A stretch of DNA of 64,000 nucleotides from Sphingobacteriales bacterium (GCA_021298155.1 JAJTEN010000004.1:1-64000), one strand, 5' to 3'. Shown: positions 37,101-45,736, numbered from the stretch's first letter. A program made the numbers and translations. The notes: generated by a model not told the origin, from the letters alone.

Positions 37101-39040
37101 ATTACGCCTTGGTTCAAGGCAACAGGTGTAGCACAGGTTAAACAACAATTCGCATCAACAATAACTGAAACCGTATCTAGTGAAGTACATTGGCCAATCA
37201 CGGTTGTTAAAGTATAGCTGGCATTACTTAATATACTCACAATTGGGTTTGCACTGGTACTATCACTTAAGCCAAAAGCTGGCGACCAACGAAAGGTGTT
37301 TCCACCTTGCGCCAAAAGCCTTCCACTATCACCTCTGCATATGGTAATATCTGTAACCCTTGGCGCTGTATAAAAAGGCGAACGCGTAATAAATATTGGA
37401 TCAGAGGTGCTAGCTGGTGAACACGGACTCATAGATACTACTTTATACGTGCCGGGCTCATAAATCTTAATGGTATTCCCACTTGTTTCAGTAAATAAGG
37501 TATCATTTCTATACCATTTAAAATCGCCTAAACTCTTGTTTAAAATGGTTAAATTTATGCTGTCTGTTAAACAGTTTAATACGGTTTTACTGGCTGCAAT
37601 TGTGGTTATATCGGGCAACTGAATGCGTGCAATGAAGGCGTCGTCTGACCCAACAGAATTAAAGGTTCTTGAGCCTATGCTCCATGAACCTTGAAATGAA
37701 CCACTCACATAGGCTAAACCGCTTGAGCTAATATGAATATCAGATGCGCTGTATAAACTTCCTGTTCCAACTTTTTGTACATCTTGCAATACATTGGCCG
37801 GAGAATAACGTGCATAATAAGCATGCGTTGTTCCTGTTAGCGCTAAAGATGTTCCGCCAAAATTTGCAGTACTTGAACTTGATCCAACAATGATAACGTT
37901 TCTATTGGCATCTAGTTCCATACCAAATCCATAATCTTCGCCAACACCGCCAACCGTTCTGGTCCATTGCAGACTTCCATTTAGGTTATAAGCAGCCAAC
38001 ATAATATCATGAGCGCCATTCGATGTAACATTAACTCCAGCACCTGGAGGGCGACTACTAATATTCGAAGTTCCAGCAAAATGCCCTATCACATATACCC
38101 TGTCGTTTACATCATCTAATTTAACATCGGAAAAAGACTCAGAACCAGCAGCACCCATACCTACACCCCATTGCCATACCCCTGTAGGAGATGCCTTCGC
38201 TAAAAAACCGCCCCAATTGCCGGCATTATTTAAATTATTTCCGAAATTAATGGTTGAATTAGAACAACAACCAAAACCACCAGCAACATATAATGCTCCT
38301 GTGCTATCTACACTAATTTTGTTGGCATAATCTTGAGTGGCCCCTCCCGCTCTATTCGAATATAATAAGGTCCCTGCAGGATTATACTTGGCAATATAAA
38401 TATCCTGACTACCAGCTGAAATCAATAAATTAGCAGGCCCACCCACTTGGGTAATATTGGCCGCAGCAGAGAAGAACCCTGCAATATAAACGTTTTGCTC
38501 CCTATCTAAACACATCCCGCCGCTTTCATCCCAGCCTGTACCGGCCACTCGAGTTGTCCACTGAACCAAACCCGCAGCATTCGCTTTTATCAGTAAGGCA
38601 TCTAAATTACCTGCACTAGTAATAACTGTATTAGACCCATTGGCAGAAGTAATGTTGCATGAGCCATTGATTGAGGTATGAATATAGACATTGGTGCTCG
38701 TATCAACAACAACTCGTGCAAGCGCAAATGCGCCACCGTCGGCTAAATTTCCACCTATTCTTATTACCCACTGGAAAACACTATCACAATTGTACTTTAT
38801 TACCAATACATCTCTGTTTCCATAGCTTGGAATCGTTTTTGAAACACCAGCGCTATCAACCGAAATGGTTCCAACAGGCATTATTATCGCATAGAAATTA
38901 TTTTTAGCATCTGTTGAAATGCTGCGCATAATATCCTGTCCGCTACTTCCACCTCTAATACCCCAATTAAAGGTCTGGGCAGAAAGACCATTTATTATTG
39001 AAAATAAAGTAATAAAGAAAACTAGTAAATTTCTGTACAT
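34154..39040 (-). CDS. Giant multidomain surface protein with T9SS type B (gliding-motility-associated) sorting domain
   Basis: Secreted adhesin-like protein of 1628 residues. Order: signal peptide (1-22); SBBP-like beta-propeller region with repeats of the W-x-R-x-G-G kind (about 25-470); Ig-like modules (about 475-630); a LamG/concanavalin-like domain (about 640-860: CYPFDGNARDFSG to LDELRIYNRTLNPEE). Next come eight tandem modules of about 75 residues (about 865-1450), each opening like NAGTNKLICLGDSVQL with a second Cys about 55 residues on. A PKD domain (about 1455-1535) and the type B C-terminal domain (FTPNAFTPNGDGLNDVF, FNRWGVVIYE, GIFTYSI) end it. No enzyme motif is seen. A role in adhesion or matrix is inferred. 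Confidence 0.93.
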   Translation of the reverse strand: MYRNLLVFFITLFSIINGLSAQTFNWGIRGGSSGQDIMRSISTDAKNNFYAIIMPVGTISVDSAGVSKTIPSYGNRDVLVIKYNCDSVFQWVIRIGGNLADGGAFALARVVVDTSTNVYIHTSINGSCNITSANGSNTVITSAGNLDALLIKANAAGLVQWTTRVAGTGWDESGGMCLDREQNVYIAGFFSAAANITQVGGPANLLISAGSQDIYIAKYNPAGTLLYSNRAGGATQDYANKISVDSTGALYVAGGFGCCSNSTINFGNNLNNAGNWGGFLAKASPTGVWQWGVGMGAAGSESFSDVKLDDVNDRVYVIGHFAGTSNISSRPPGAGVNVTSNGAHDIMLAAYNLNGSLQWTRTVGGVGEDYGFGMELDANRNVIIVGSSSSTANFGGTSLALTGTTHAYYARYSPANVLQDVQKVGTGSLYSASDIHISSSGLAYVSGSFQGSWSIGSRTFNSVGSDDAFIARIQLPDITTIAASKTVLNCLTDSINLTILNKSLGDFKWYRNDTLFTETSGNTIKIYEPGTYKVVSMSPCSPASTSDPIFITRSPFYTAPRVTDITICRGDSGRLLAQGGNTFRWSPAFGLSDSTSANPIVSILSNASYTLTTVIGQCTSLDTVSVIVDANCCLTCATPVALNQGVIACYPFDGNARDFSGFGNDGQVFNATLAQDRFARANRAYQFNGFNAFIQVPNSPSLQSPGSKITFTFWAAVFGWNFAGGVQFTPIVSKSDAVAAGQYRALLRNNGVAAMANGNSFNNAIGNPNTAINVWNFFAISVSNDTVYYYRNGNLLGFATGPTAYVVNNTTPLRIGRNDFNSTSFFNGRLDELRIYNRTLNPEEILKLFNLSAIPALPAISAGLDRNICKGDTVQITTTGANGTWLWSPANRLSSDTARSPRSFPDSTQEYVVRVDFFGCKNYDTVNVVINDFKPSIGSDRSICLGDSVTLIVNEGNTFSWLPDYNINGITNDTAIVFPTQDTSYIVTASLGVCVRTDTVQITVKKPTLNVGPDIDICDGDTAKFNTISNGSVRWSPFKWLSDSVGTNVYALPDSNITYFVQATYLGCVARDTVTVSVSSIPIDAGTNRLICLGDTIQLNATGASNFIWLPKTNISDTSIANPFVYPKVPTYYYVISFNSLCSRYDSVLVDVKQAQANAGPNKAICLGDSVALNGSALGSHIWSPTTGLKDTSLTTYAKPTVTTQYILRADNSICSAYDTVVVSVTNFSINAGTNKLICLGDSVQLQATGGTKYNWLPAYNISDTGIANPWVKPAGPTNYFVLSNNGICWRYDTVFVDVTSFSGSAGKDTSMCIGLFVQLQASGGASYEWLNNSNVSDKYVANPIVTPSNTQNYFVKIFDGTKCYVYDTVQVEVNDFPKVNAGADQRHCPDEFVILNGTVSGQTRFEWIPATYLSDKFSLQPSASVDINTTYTLGAWNKNCYSEDRVRVEVNPKVVANFLTDQNNGLAPFPVQFTNTSSNGYFFVWDFGELSSGSIEKDPSYVYKEDGRYTVVMIASDSLGCSDTVSSLITVNSLDVLFTPNAFTPNGDGLNDVFSPTYNPNRFEFLEMKIFNRWGVVIYETRMPGGEWWNGKINGNPEPPGIFTYSISARDKKGRSYELNGTVTLLR

Positions 39041-39072
39041 AAAATTTCTGATTAACCAAAAAGGCGAATCAC

Positions 39073-39103
39073 CAAATTTACGATTGTACTTAGCAAATGC
39101 AAA
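39073..39103 (-). promoter_or_regulatory. Predicted promoter of the giant T9SS protein
   Basis: On the minus strand TTTG (39103 to 39100), a 19-base spacer and TAAATTTG (39080 to 39073) match the Bacteroidota consensus. The predicted start lies about 25 bases before the ATG, so this gene is transcribed independently of the glycan cluster upstream. Confidence 0.7.
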
Positions 39104-39156
39104 ACCATTTAAGTAAAAAACTTAATTTTAACAAAAAATATAGTTTTTAATTAAAT

Positions 39157-40035
39157 TCAGGTTAAAATATCCTCATCACACGCATGCAATGCTAAAATAT
39201 CCATATACTGCTTACCACCTTTGTTAAAATAGGCATGTAATTCCAAAAATTGACTCTTAGATCTATGATCTATGGTAATTAAAAAATCTCCAATATTGTC
39301 AAAAATCAAAAATTTGGCATAACCCAATGATACCAAAAAATCAAAAATATCAACACCTAACTCGCCCTGTTTGGCAAGAAAAAAAGGATCGTACTCAAAA
39401 AAAACAGCAGCTTTAGATTCCAATAAATACGTTTTAGCTCCTCTAATTATCTTGTTATCGAACCCATCAGTATCAATTTTTAATAACTTGGCATGGCTAA
39501 ATGTGTGGTTTTCTGCAATAACATGCTGCATTGTTTTTACGGCTATTCCGCCACTGTTCGATTCTTTTAAATGGGCTGAACCTAAGCCACTAACAGCTTC
39601 AACCATAGTGGCCTCTTCTCCAACAAAACAATCTGCGATAGAAACTTGGGATAATCCCTGTGTGTTTGTTTTGAGCAAGTTCAAAAACTTAGGATTTCCT
39701 TCCACACATAAAATTGGAATATCTGCAATATCTTTTATAAGAACAGCAGAGTCTCCAATATTAGCACCCACATCAATCACTTTTAAATCTGCATACTTTT
39801 GATGCATTTTTTGTATTACCCATCCTAAATTCTGACTATACTGCGGGTAATCTTTGAGTATATATGGAAAATCGTGACTTAAATGGATAGCCATGTTTTT
39901 ACCTTTATACACATAAGAAACTACCGGATCACTGCCACTTAATATTTGTTGTCTTAGTAGTTTAAAAACCTTTGTTAATAGTGACTTTGGTTGGCTCGAA
40001 CCAATTAATTTATCAAAAATATATTGGGCTATCAT
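39157..40035 (-). CDS. FkbM-family SAM-dependent methyltransferase
   Basis: Probable O-methyltransferase acting on a surface sugar; the substrate is unknown. It has 292 residues. The SAM motif I is LKVIDVGANIGDSAVLI near 93-109, followed by the acidic strand VEGNPKF and the FkbM-type segment LLKIDTDGFDNKIIRGA near 185-200. It is the last gene of the glycan cluster. Its ATG overlaps the preceding stop by one base (TAATG), indicating coupled translation. Confidence 0.86.
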   Translation of the reverse strand: MIAQYIFDKLIGSSQPKSLLTKVFKLLRQQILSGSDPVVSYVYKGKNMAIHLSHDFPYILKDYPQYSQNLGWVIQKMHQKYADLKVIDVGANIGDSAVLIKDIADIPILCVEGNPKFLNLLKTNTQGLSQVSIADCFVGEEATMVEAVSGLGSAHLKESNSGGIAVKTMQHVIAENHTFSHAKLLKIDTDGFDNKIIRGAKTYLLESKAAVFFEYDPFFLAKQGELGVDIFDFLVSLGYAKFLIFDNIGDFLITIDHRSKSQFLELHAYFNKGGKQYMDILALHACDEDILT

Positions 40036-40958
40036 TACAAATACTTACTTAATGGAAAAATTTGATTGAGTGCCACATCTACTACTTCTAAATGACCACA
40101 AGTGTGTATCATTTTATCATCTCTTTGCAAAGTAACCAGACCAGCAGCATTTCTATTTTGTCTGAAATTGCAAGCCACATATGCCTCATCAACGGAAATA
40201 GCTGGAACAAATTCATTGATTAAATCAGTGCGCAAAAAATAAGCATTATTCCCCGCTGTATTGGTACCTATAAATTGATAGCCCTTTTTATTTGCCAAGA
40301 AATCCATCGCCTTCAAAGAAGCGCCAAAAAATAAATTACTATGGTGGGCATGGGTAACAAAAAAATCATCTTTGTATGGAACACTAATAGCTCCTTTATT
40401 CCCGAAAACACTATTGTATTCCATGATTACAATTTGTGGATTAACAACATGTAAACAATCCCAAATCCAATAATCATTGCCATCTATATCAATATGTAAA
40501 ATACCTATTTCCCCATCAAAGCCTTGCTTCGCTATCGCCTCATTAATGTTTGCTTTGGTAACAAATAAACGCTCACTGTTTAAGTCGTATCGCCAACTTA
40601 AGGTATCATTTTTAATAAACTGAATATTGGCATCAGACCCATCAAAAATTAATCCACGCCAATTATCATTTAACAATAAAAAGCGTGTATTTGCCTCCAA
40701 ATAATTACTTACACCAAACTCTATAAAACGTGGAATTAAACCAGGAATATGATGTATTAAATACTGAATAATACCATCATCTCCCCATTGAGAAAAAGCG
40801 GAGAACTCAATCTGCTTCCATTGTAAGCCAGATACTTTCGCATGTCTATTCTGATGAACCATGGGCTGAGCCATGAGTACTTTCATTTTCTCAATCTCTT
40901 CCCTTAAATAAGCGCCTGTCTTATTTAGACCTGTAATATTTTTTATAAACGATTTCAA
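40035..40958 (-). CDS. Unassigned methyltransferase-like protein of the glycan cluster
   Basis: I do not recognise a named family. Its 307 residues have no signal peptide or membrane segment. The segment RFIEFGVSNYLEANTRFLL near 77-95 looks like a degenerate SAM-binding motif I (E-F-G instead of D-x-G-x-G), and GILHIDIDGNDYWIWD near 150-165 resembles the acidic motif of FkbM-type enzymes (L-x-I-D-x-D-G). It may therefore be a distant FkbM relative. It is coupled to fkbM downstream by a TAATG overlap and follows a glycosyltransferase by 2 bases. Confidence 0.7.
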   Translation of the reverse strand: MKSFIKNITGLNKTGAYLREEIEKMKVLMAQPMVHQNRHAKVSGLQWKQIEFSAFSQWGDDGIIQYLIHHIPGLIPRFIEFGVSNYLEANTRFLLLNDNWRGLIFDGSDANIQFIKNDTLSWRYDLNSERLFVTKANINEAIAKQGFDGEIGILHIDIDGNDYWIWDCLHVVNPQIVIMEYNSVFGNKGAISVPYKDDFFVTHAHHSNLFFGASLKAMDFLANKKGYQFIGTNTAGNNAYFLRTDLINEFVPAISVDEAYVACNFRQNRNAAGLVTLQRDDKMIHTCGHLEVVDVALNQIFPLSKYL

Positions 40959-40960
40959 AA

Positions 40961-41857
40961 TTATATGATTCCAAATTTTTGTAAGGCAAATCTAAACATA
41001 GTCGGATTAAAAACATCATTTACAGCATAATTATCTGCTTCTTCATCCACTTTCATCAAACCAGGATGGCTAATATTCCCCATTTCATGGGTGGGCATAT
41101 TTGCTAATCTATGCTTGGCATTGGTAGTGTTTAAAGCTAATGAATCGAAGCCCACATTCGAAATTAAATTAACATTGGGCAAAATAGCCAAACCATTTAC
41201 ATTCCAAATGGCAAAGGTCCACTGATAATCCCAAGTTTGTAAATCACCAGAATAGGTTCGATCCAAAATATCTATCCAAATTCTCTGCGCCCTTTTAGAA
41301 GCAAATACTTCTTTTATTCTATGCTTTTCTTTAAACGCTGGGTAATGAGACATAGTCAAATCATAGTGCTTCCATGCACGCTTCCATGTTGCAAACCCCC
41401 AAATATGATTAAACCTAGAAAAATAATAACTCCCATCTCCTCGCCACCTGCCAAATTGAAAATTATCACCCGATATATGCATCACGCGTTCATCCTCTTC
41501 GTAGTGCTTAAGAAGGGTTTCACAATAATTAAAAAAGCTCAGGTGAGGCACACAATCATGCTCTAAAATAATTCCTTGCTCTTCAGTTTCAAATAACCAA
41601 GAAATAGCATGGCCAATGGCCAAACGCGGACCTTCATTGACAACTTTAAAATTAGTAATTACTTCGCAAGGCCAATCAATAGCGCTTAAAACCTGCTCTT
41701 GAACGCGCTTTAATAGATCAGCTTCACCCAACTTCTCCTTTCTAGCTCCGTCGCAATAAATATATAATTTAGATACCAAACCCTCGCGCAGTTTAGTAAT
41801 TACCTGCTGCGTGGTATCAAATCTGTTAAAAATAATCAATAAAACGGGCGTATGCAT
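40961..41857 (-). CDS. Glycosyltransferase-like protein (GT-A fold, HlpA-like)
   Basis: Nucleotide-diphospho-sugar transferase-like protein, probably a glycosyltransferase. The 298 residues run from the ATG at 41857; a TTG one codon upstream is in frame. The start VLLIIFNRFDTTQQVITKL and the motif GIILEHDCVPHLSFFNYCETLL near 93-114, with an acidic D-x-D-like EHD, are typical. SRFNHIWGFATWKRAWKHYD near 147-166 is the segment conserved in proteins loosely annotated hemolytic protein HlpA-like. The start overlaps the previous stop as TGATG. Confidence 0.83.
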   Translation of the reverse strand: MHTPVLLIIFNRFDTTQQVITKLREGLVSKLYIYCDGARKEKLGEADLLKRVQEQVLSAIDWPCEVITNFKVVNEGPRLAIGHAISWLFETEEQGIILEHDCVPHLSFFNYCETLLKHYEEDERVMHISGDNFQFGRWRGDGSYYFSRFNHIWGFATWKRAWKHYDLTMSHYPAFKEKHRIKEVFASKRAQRIWIDILDRTYSGDLQTWDYQWTFAIWNVNGLAILPNVNLISNVGFDSLALNTTNAKHRLANMPTHEMGNISHPGLMKVDEEADNYAVNDVFNPTMFRFALQKFGII

Positions 41858-42681
41858 CAAATTCTCCTTATTTTTCTTTGCTGAACCAAAGATTGGTACT
41901 TGACAGGGAAATAGGTTCGCAACATTAGCTTGTACAATAAAACAAAAGGATTGGCTTTAAACTTTTCTGCCAGGGCATTGGCTGATGCATCAAAATCCAA
42001 ATAGCTTGCATGTTTCTTTTCTATATAAAATCTTAACTCGTTAAAATTAGGACCCGTATCTTTTTTTATCATCGATTGATTGGCTACTCTGTAATAATAA
42101 CTCGGTTCAGCCAGGTGATAAAACTTGTGCCCATGAAAAGATAGGTTCAGCCAGAACTCCCAATCCTCTACTCCCATGTAGGGCATATTTTCGTCGTATC
42201 CGCCTACTTGTTCCCAGGCAGATTTGCGGTACAAAGCACAGGCATCAATGTAATTACCTGTCATTAACCTTTGCAAATTATAATCTGAAACTGGAGCCAA
42301 TCCCTGTTTATCTCCAAACAAAATTGGGTCGCCATAAACAACAGAAATCCGACTGTTTGCCTCTAATATTTCAATTCCTTTTTCAAGGTATACAGGTAGT
42401 ATTTTATTATCTGCATCCAAAGGCAAAATATATTTGCCACTTGCCTGTTTAATGCCATTATTGCGTGTTTTACCCAGTCCTTGGTTTACTTGATTGATAA
42501 CATAAAATCCCTCTTCACTCAATTGCTTTAAAACCGAAATAGTATGTGCATCGGTAGAACCATCGTTTACAATGATTATTTCTATTTCTTCTCTGTTAGG
42601 GTATGAAATACTCTCAAGTGCTTCCCGAATAAAAGCGCCATGATTGTAACATGGTATGATGATGGATACTAACTTTTGCAT
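41857..42681 (-). CDS. Glycosyltransferase family 2
   Basis: Inverting GT-A glycosyltransferase of 274 residues. It opens VSIIIPCYNHGAFIREALESI and has IIVNDGSTD near 36-44, NNGIKQASGKYILPLDADN near 74-92 (the D-x-D-like metal site), and the acceptor region GVEDWEFWLNLSFHGHKF near 168-185 (ED motif). It builds a surface glycan; donor and acceptor are unknown. It overlaps the upstream methyltransferase stop by one base and the downstream gene by TGATG. Confidence 0.92.
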   Translation of the reverse strand: MQKLVSIIIPCYNHGAFIREALESISYPNREEIEIIIVNDGSTDAHTISVLKQLSEEGFYVINQVNQGLGKTRNNGIKQASGKYILPLDADNKILPVYLEKGIEILEANSRISVVYGDPILFGDKQGLAPVSDYNLQRLMTGNYIDACALYRKSAWEQVGGYDENMPYMGVEDWEFWLNLSFHGHKFYHLAEPSYYYRVANQSMIKKDTGPNFNELRFYIEKKHASYLDFDASANALAEKFKANPFVLLYKLMLRTYFPVKYQSLVQQRKIRRI

Positions 42682-43352
42682 TATTTTTTTCTTCCAATGG
42701 CCACGTAATTCATGGTATTTATAGGATCAAAATATTTCTGGTCGAGCCAGACAAACAATTTGTTGTGTGCCAATTTTAGTACCTTTGGAAAGGTGAGCCA
42801 AACCGGTAAAGTTTGAATTAAAACCTGACCCAATAAGGCCCATTTACCACCATTAGGAATAATCTCTACTACTTCAAAACCTGCTTTTTGTAAGGTATGT
42901 GCAAATCCATGTTTGGTAAAGCGGTGAAAGTCGTATGGCTCTTCATGTAATGGCCAATACATAGGACCAGAAACAATGAAGTGCCCGCCTGGTTTAAGCA
43001 AGCGAAAGGCCTCATTTACCATATCTTGAAAATCGCCCACATGCTCAATGGTTTGGGTAGAGAAAGCTGTATCAAAACTATCGTTTGGCAAAGGTATTTT
43101 GGTAGCTTCACACAATACATCTACACAATTGTTGCTCGATTGAATAATGTCGCAACCAATATATTCTGTAATGTGAGGCAAAAGCATTTCAGCATATGGC
43201 TTATTGCCACAACCAATATCAATCAATTTACCCTTTGCATATTTATATATAGCATCATTTAAGCCATCTATGATAAATTTATGCTCCAAATAATTGGTAG
43301 CATATGGCTTCATTTTATAACTAACGAGTCGCTCTAAGTTCTTTTCCCTCAT
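42681..43352 (-). CDS. Class I SAM-dependent methyltransferase (Methyltransf_11 type)
   Basis: Probable sugar or lipid-carrier methyltransferase of 223 residues. Motif I is GKLIDIGCGNKPYAEML near 41-57. The acidic site is in GCDIIQSSNNCVDVL, and the post-motif FDTAFSTQTIEHVGD near 92-106 is typical (T-I-E-H). RLLKPGGHFIVSGP near 116-129 completes the type 11 pattern. It overlaps the upstream fkbM-like gene by 4 bases. Confidence 0.9.
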   Translation of the reverse strand: MREKNLERLVSYKMKPYATNYLEHKFIIDGLNDAIYKYAKGKLIDIGCGNKPYAEMLLPHITEYIGCDIIQSSNNCVDVLCEATKIPLPNDSFDTAFSTQTIEHVGDFQDMVNEAFRLLKPGGHFIVSGPMYWPLHEEPYDFHRFTKHGFAHTLQKAGFEVVEIIPNGGKWALLGQVLIQTLPVWLTFPKVLKLAHNKLFVWLDQKYFDPINTMNYVAIGRKK

Positions 43353-44308
43353 ACAAAATCCATATTAACACCAAACGTAGTTTCGTTGATTTCAGTTAAT
43401 GTAAATCCAGATTGTTTTAAAACACTTGAAATATGTGTTCTATCCGCCATTTCATCATGGATTTCTATCGCTAAAAATTTAACCCTCTTAAGCACAGAAT
43501 GATCTATCGACCAATGATCAAAAAGATTTTTCTCTCCGCCTTCTATATCAATTTTCAGAAAGTCAATGGTAGCGAAGGTATATTTTTTCATTAGGTCTTC
43601 CAGAGAAAATGCATCTATCATACCCTGTTCATTCGCTTTTGTCTCTTCTAAATTAAGCGACCATTCTCTTCCATCCCTAAATGAATTGGCCAAATTTAAT
43701 TTACATGTCTTACCCCAAATACCTCCGTTTAATGGAAATACACATTGCGTAAGTTCATTTTTTTCAATGTTACCTTGAAGGGCATTAAAATTACTTCTAT
43801 CTGGTTCAATAGAAATAATGGTTGACCTTGGAAACGATTTAGAAAAATACAGACTAGCAAAACCCACATTTGCTCCAGCATCAATGATGTTAAACTCATT
43901 TAATTGAGCCGTATTTTCTTTGATAAGTTTAATAACTGGAGCATATTCTTCTTCCAAAATAACCTGATCAAAAACCAAAAAGTCTGTTGATCCCAATCGA
44001 AGCTTAAATTGTGCTTCTTGGAAGTTTACCAACACAACCCTACGCTCATAGTCTATTGTTCCACCTAAACTGATTATTTTGTTTACTGTATATGAATACT
44101 CACGCAAATAACTAGGACAGAATTTACTCCATTTTCCTGGCATTCTTGCCACCAAAAGAAAAATCTTTTCTTTTAAACTTAAGCCTAAATTTTTACTCAC
44201 CTGCGTATTACAAAATAATTCACGAAAGTAAGAATTATACTCCAAGGCTACAAACGCGTTATTAATAAACCACTTTACCTCAAATCCAAAGTAGCATTTC
44301 CCAAGCAT
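43349..44308 (-). CDS. FkbM-family SAM-dependent methyltransferase
   Basis: Second FkbM-type methyltransferase of the cluster, with 319 residues. A long N-terminal part of about 125 residues precedes motif I, FNIIDAGANVGFASLYFSK near 138-156. It is followed by IISIEPDRSNFNALQGNI, and the family segment ATIDFLKIDIEGGEKNLFDHW lies near 245-265. It overlaps the upstream glycosyltransferase by 29 bases if the ATG at 44308 is used. A later start would remove part of the N-terminal region, which has no domain I recognise. Confidence 0.88.
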   Translation of the reverse strand: MLGKCYFGFEVKWFINNAFVALEYNSYFRELFCNTQVSKNLGLSLKEKIFLLVARMPGKWSKFCPSYLREYSYTVNKIISLGGTIDYERRVVLVNFQEAQFKLRLGSTDFLVFDQVILEEEYAPVIKLIKENTAQLNEFNIIDAGANVGFASLYFSKSFPRSTIISIEPDRSNFNALQGNIEKNELTQCVFPLNGGIWGKTCKLNLANSFRDGREWSLNLEETKANEQGMIDAFSLEDLMKKYTFATIDFLKIDIEGGEKNLFDHWSIDHSVLKRVKFLAIEIHDEMADRTHISSVLKQSGFTLTEINETTFGVNMDFV

Positions 44309-45491
44309 CCTTTACGTGTAATTGATTCTGAAGCAAGGCATAATTTTGAAGTGGTGCAGTATTAAAATTTTGATGCAGGGGCATTTGTAAACGTAAGGTA
44401 TGCAAGGCCTGTAAACTTTCGCTTATCTCATCATTCACTGCTATTCCTAATTTAAACGAGCCAATTATTTTACCATTCAATTGAGATTTTAATCCAATGA
44501 TAGGTTTTTTAAAAAAGGCAGCTTTACTCAAAATTCCATGAGGTAAATTATCATTTCCCGCGCATACATAACAAACATCAAATGCCTGAACCAAGGCATT
44601 TATTTGCTCCAAGTCTTCTAAATCGTGTAAAATAAAATAACTATTATTCCTTCCCGAATGCATTAATTTATGCAAAGCACTGCGGAGCTTAGGAGATAAT
44701 TGATTGCTACTGAGCTCACCTGCACAAACAAAAAAATAATGCTCCTGCGCGGCTTCATTAACCAATGAAATAAAGTGCTCCAACCTTTCATTATCTAACA
44801 AAACGGTTCCAATTATCATCCTGCCTTGAGCCATTTTTTTAATTTGGTCAACCAAAACAGGTGTTTTTTTGGGCAAATCGTAATCACTCACATCGGGCAT
44901 CACTATGGTTTTTTTATACACCCTCGACTTCAATTGTTCACTCCTAAATCTATCCAAAGTACAAACAGCCATGCAGTTAGATGCACTTAACAAATAATCA
45001 GGGTCTGTAAACTTTGGATCCACATTCAGCGGTAATAAAGGCTTTTCGGGTAAATTACCCAATGCTCCATACACATCCATATGAATAACCAAACCGCTCC
45101 AGGCATACGGTAGTAATCGATTGAACCAATTTTTAGGAAATGAAGGGATAATCCAATCTTCTACTGGTGCAAAGAATAAAAAATCGATTTGCGTATTCAT
45201 TCTTCTTTCGGCATTTTTAAGGATGCGCCTTAATTTCACATGCCTAGAAATAAATGACAACTTGCTAATTTCTTGATCAGGTTTATCCAAGTCGGGTAAG
45301 GCAAAACAGTGAATTCTTTTGCTTTGTTCACGAAAATGAATTTGAAAATATTGATTGAGTTCAATCCAATTAGGCGAAAAAATAGCCACCTGTTTCTGCA
45401 ATCGCAACAGTGCCTCCACATATTGCCTCGCGTAACTTTGGTACCTAAATTGATTTCTATTAAAAACTAAGCCTACACAAAAAACATCCAT
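44280..45491 (-). CDS. Glycosyltransferase, GT-B type (family 1/4-like)
   Basis: First gene of the glycan cluster. The 403 residues run from ATG 45491 (MDVFCVGLVFNRNQFRYQSY); a TTG at 45500 is rejected. The C-terminal half has the GT-B donor-binding pattern: RMIIGTVLLDNERLEHFI near 240, an aromatic strand YFVCAGEL, then DVCYVCAGNDNLPHGILSKAAFFKKPIIG near 325-353, corresponding to the family's E-x7-E helix region with weak conservation. The N-terminal half is unlike well-known members, so the activity is inferred from fold pattern and neighbours. Confidence 0.72.
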   Translation of the reverse strand: MDVFCVGLVFNRNQFRYQSYARQYVEALLRLQKQVAIFSPNWIELNQYFQIHFREQSKRIHCFALPDLDKPDQEISKLSFISRHVKLRRILKNAERRMNTQIDFLFFAPVEDWIIPSFPKNWFNRLLPYAWSGLVIHMDVYGALGNLPEKPLLPLNVDPKFTDPDYLLSASNCMAVCTLDRFRSEQLKSRVYKKTIVMPDVSDYDLPKKTPVLVDQIKKMAQGRMIIGTVLLDNERLEHFISLVNEAAQEHYFFVCAGELSSNQLSPKLRSALHKLMHSGRNNSYFILHDLEDLEQINALVQAFDVCYVCAGNDNLPHGILSKAAFFKKPIIGLKSQLNGKIIGSFKLGIAVNDEISESLQALHTLRLQMPLHQNFNTAPLQNYALLQNQLHVKDAWEMLLWI

Positions 45492-45643
45492 CGCATGCAA
45501 AGGTCAGTGAAGATTTTTGAGTAAAATTGCCTTTTTTTGCACAATTACTGGCGCATAAATCATTTCAGTATGCATATTTTTAGGTGAAAATCAGAATTTT
45601 GAAAAAAAATAATCGATTCGCTTTACTTTTTATATAAATATGT

Positions 45644-45651
45644 TACTTTTG
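45644..45651 (+). promoter_or_regulatory. Predicted -7 promoter element of tRNA-Gln
   Basis: TACTTTTG matches TAnnTTTG and ends 12 bases before the tRNA 5' end. A CTTTA/TTTAC stretch about 18 bases upstream may serve as a weak -33 element. Confidence 0.6.
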
Positions 45652-45663
45652 CGCTCCCAGAAT

Positions 45664-45736
45664 TGACCGATGGTGTAACTGGCAACACATCTGATTTTGG
45701 TTCAGAGGAGTCTAGGTTCGAGCCCTAGTCGGTCAA
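45664..45736 (+). tRNA. tRNA-Gln (anticodon TTG)
   Basis: A full cloverleaf can be drawn. The acceptor stem is TGACCGA / TCGGTCA, the D stem GTGT / ACAC, the anticodon stem TCTGA / TCAGA with loop TTTTGGT (anticodon TTG), and the T arm CTAGG-TTCGAGC-CCTAG. The discriminator base is A. CCA is not encoded. It lies 67 bases upstream of prs and is probably processed from a shared or overlapping transcript. Confidence 0.95.

Noticed and set aside
39109-39125. Hairpin TTAAGT-AAAAA-ACTTAA after the glycan cluster
   Set aside because: A six-base AT-only stem is too weak to call a terminator, and no GC-rich alternative is visible there.
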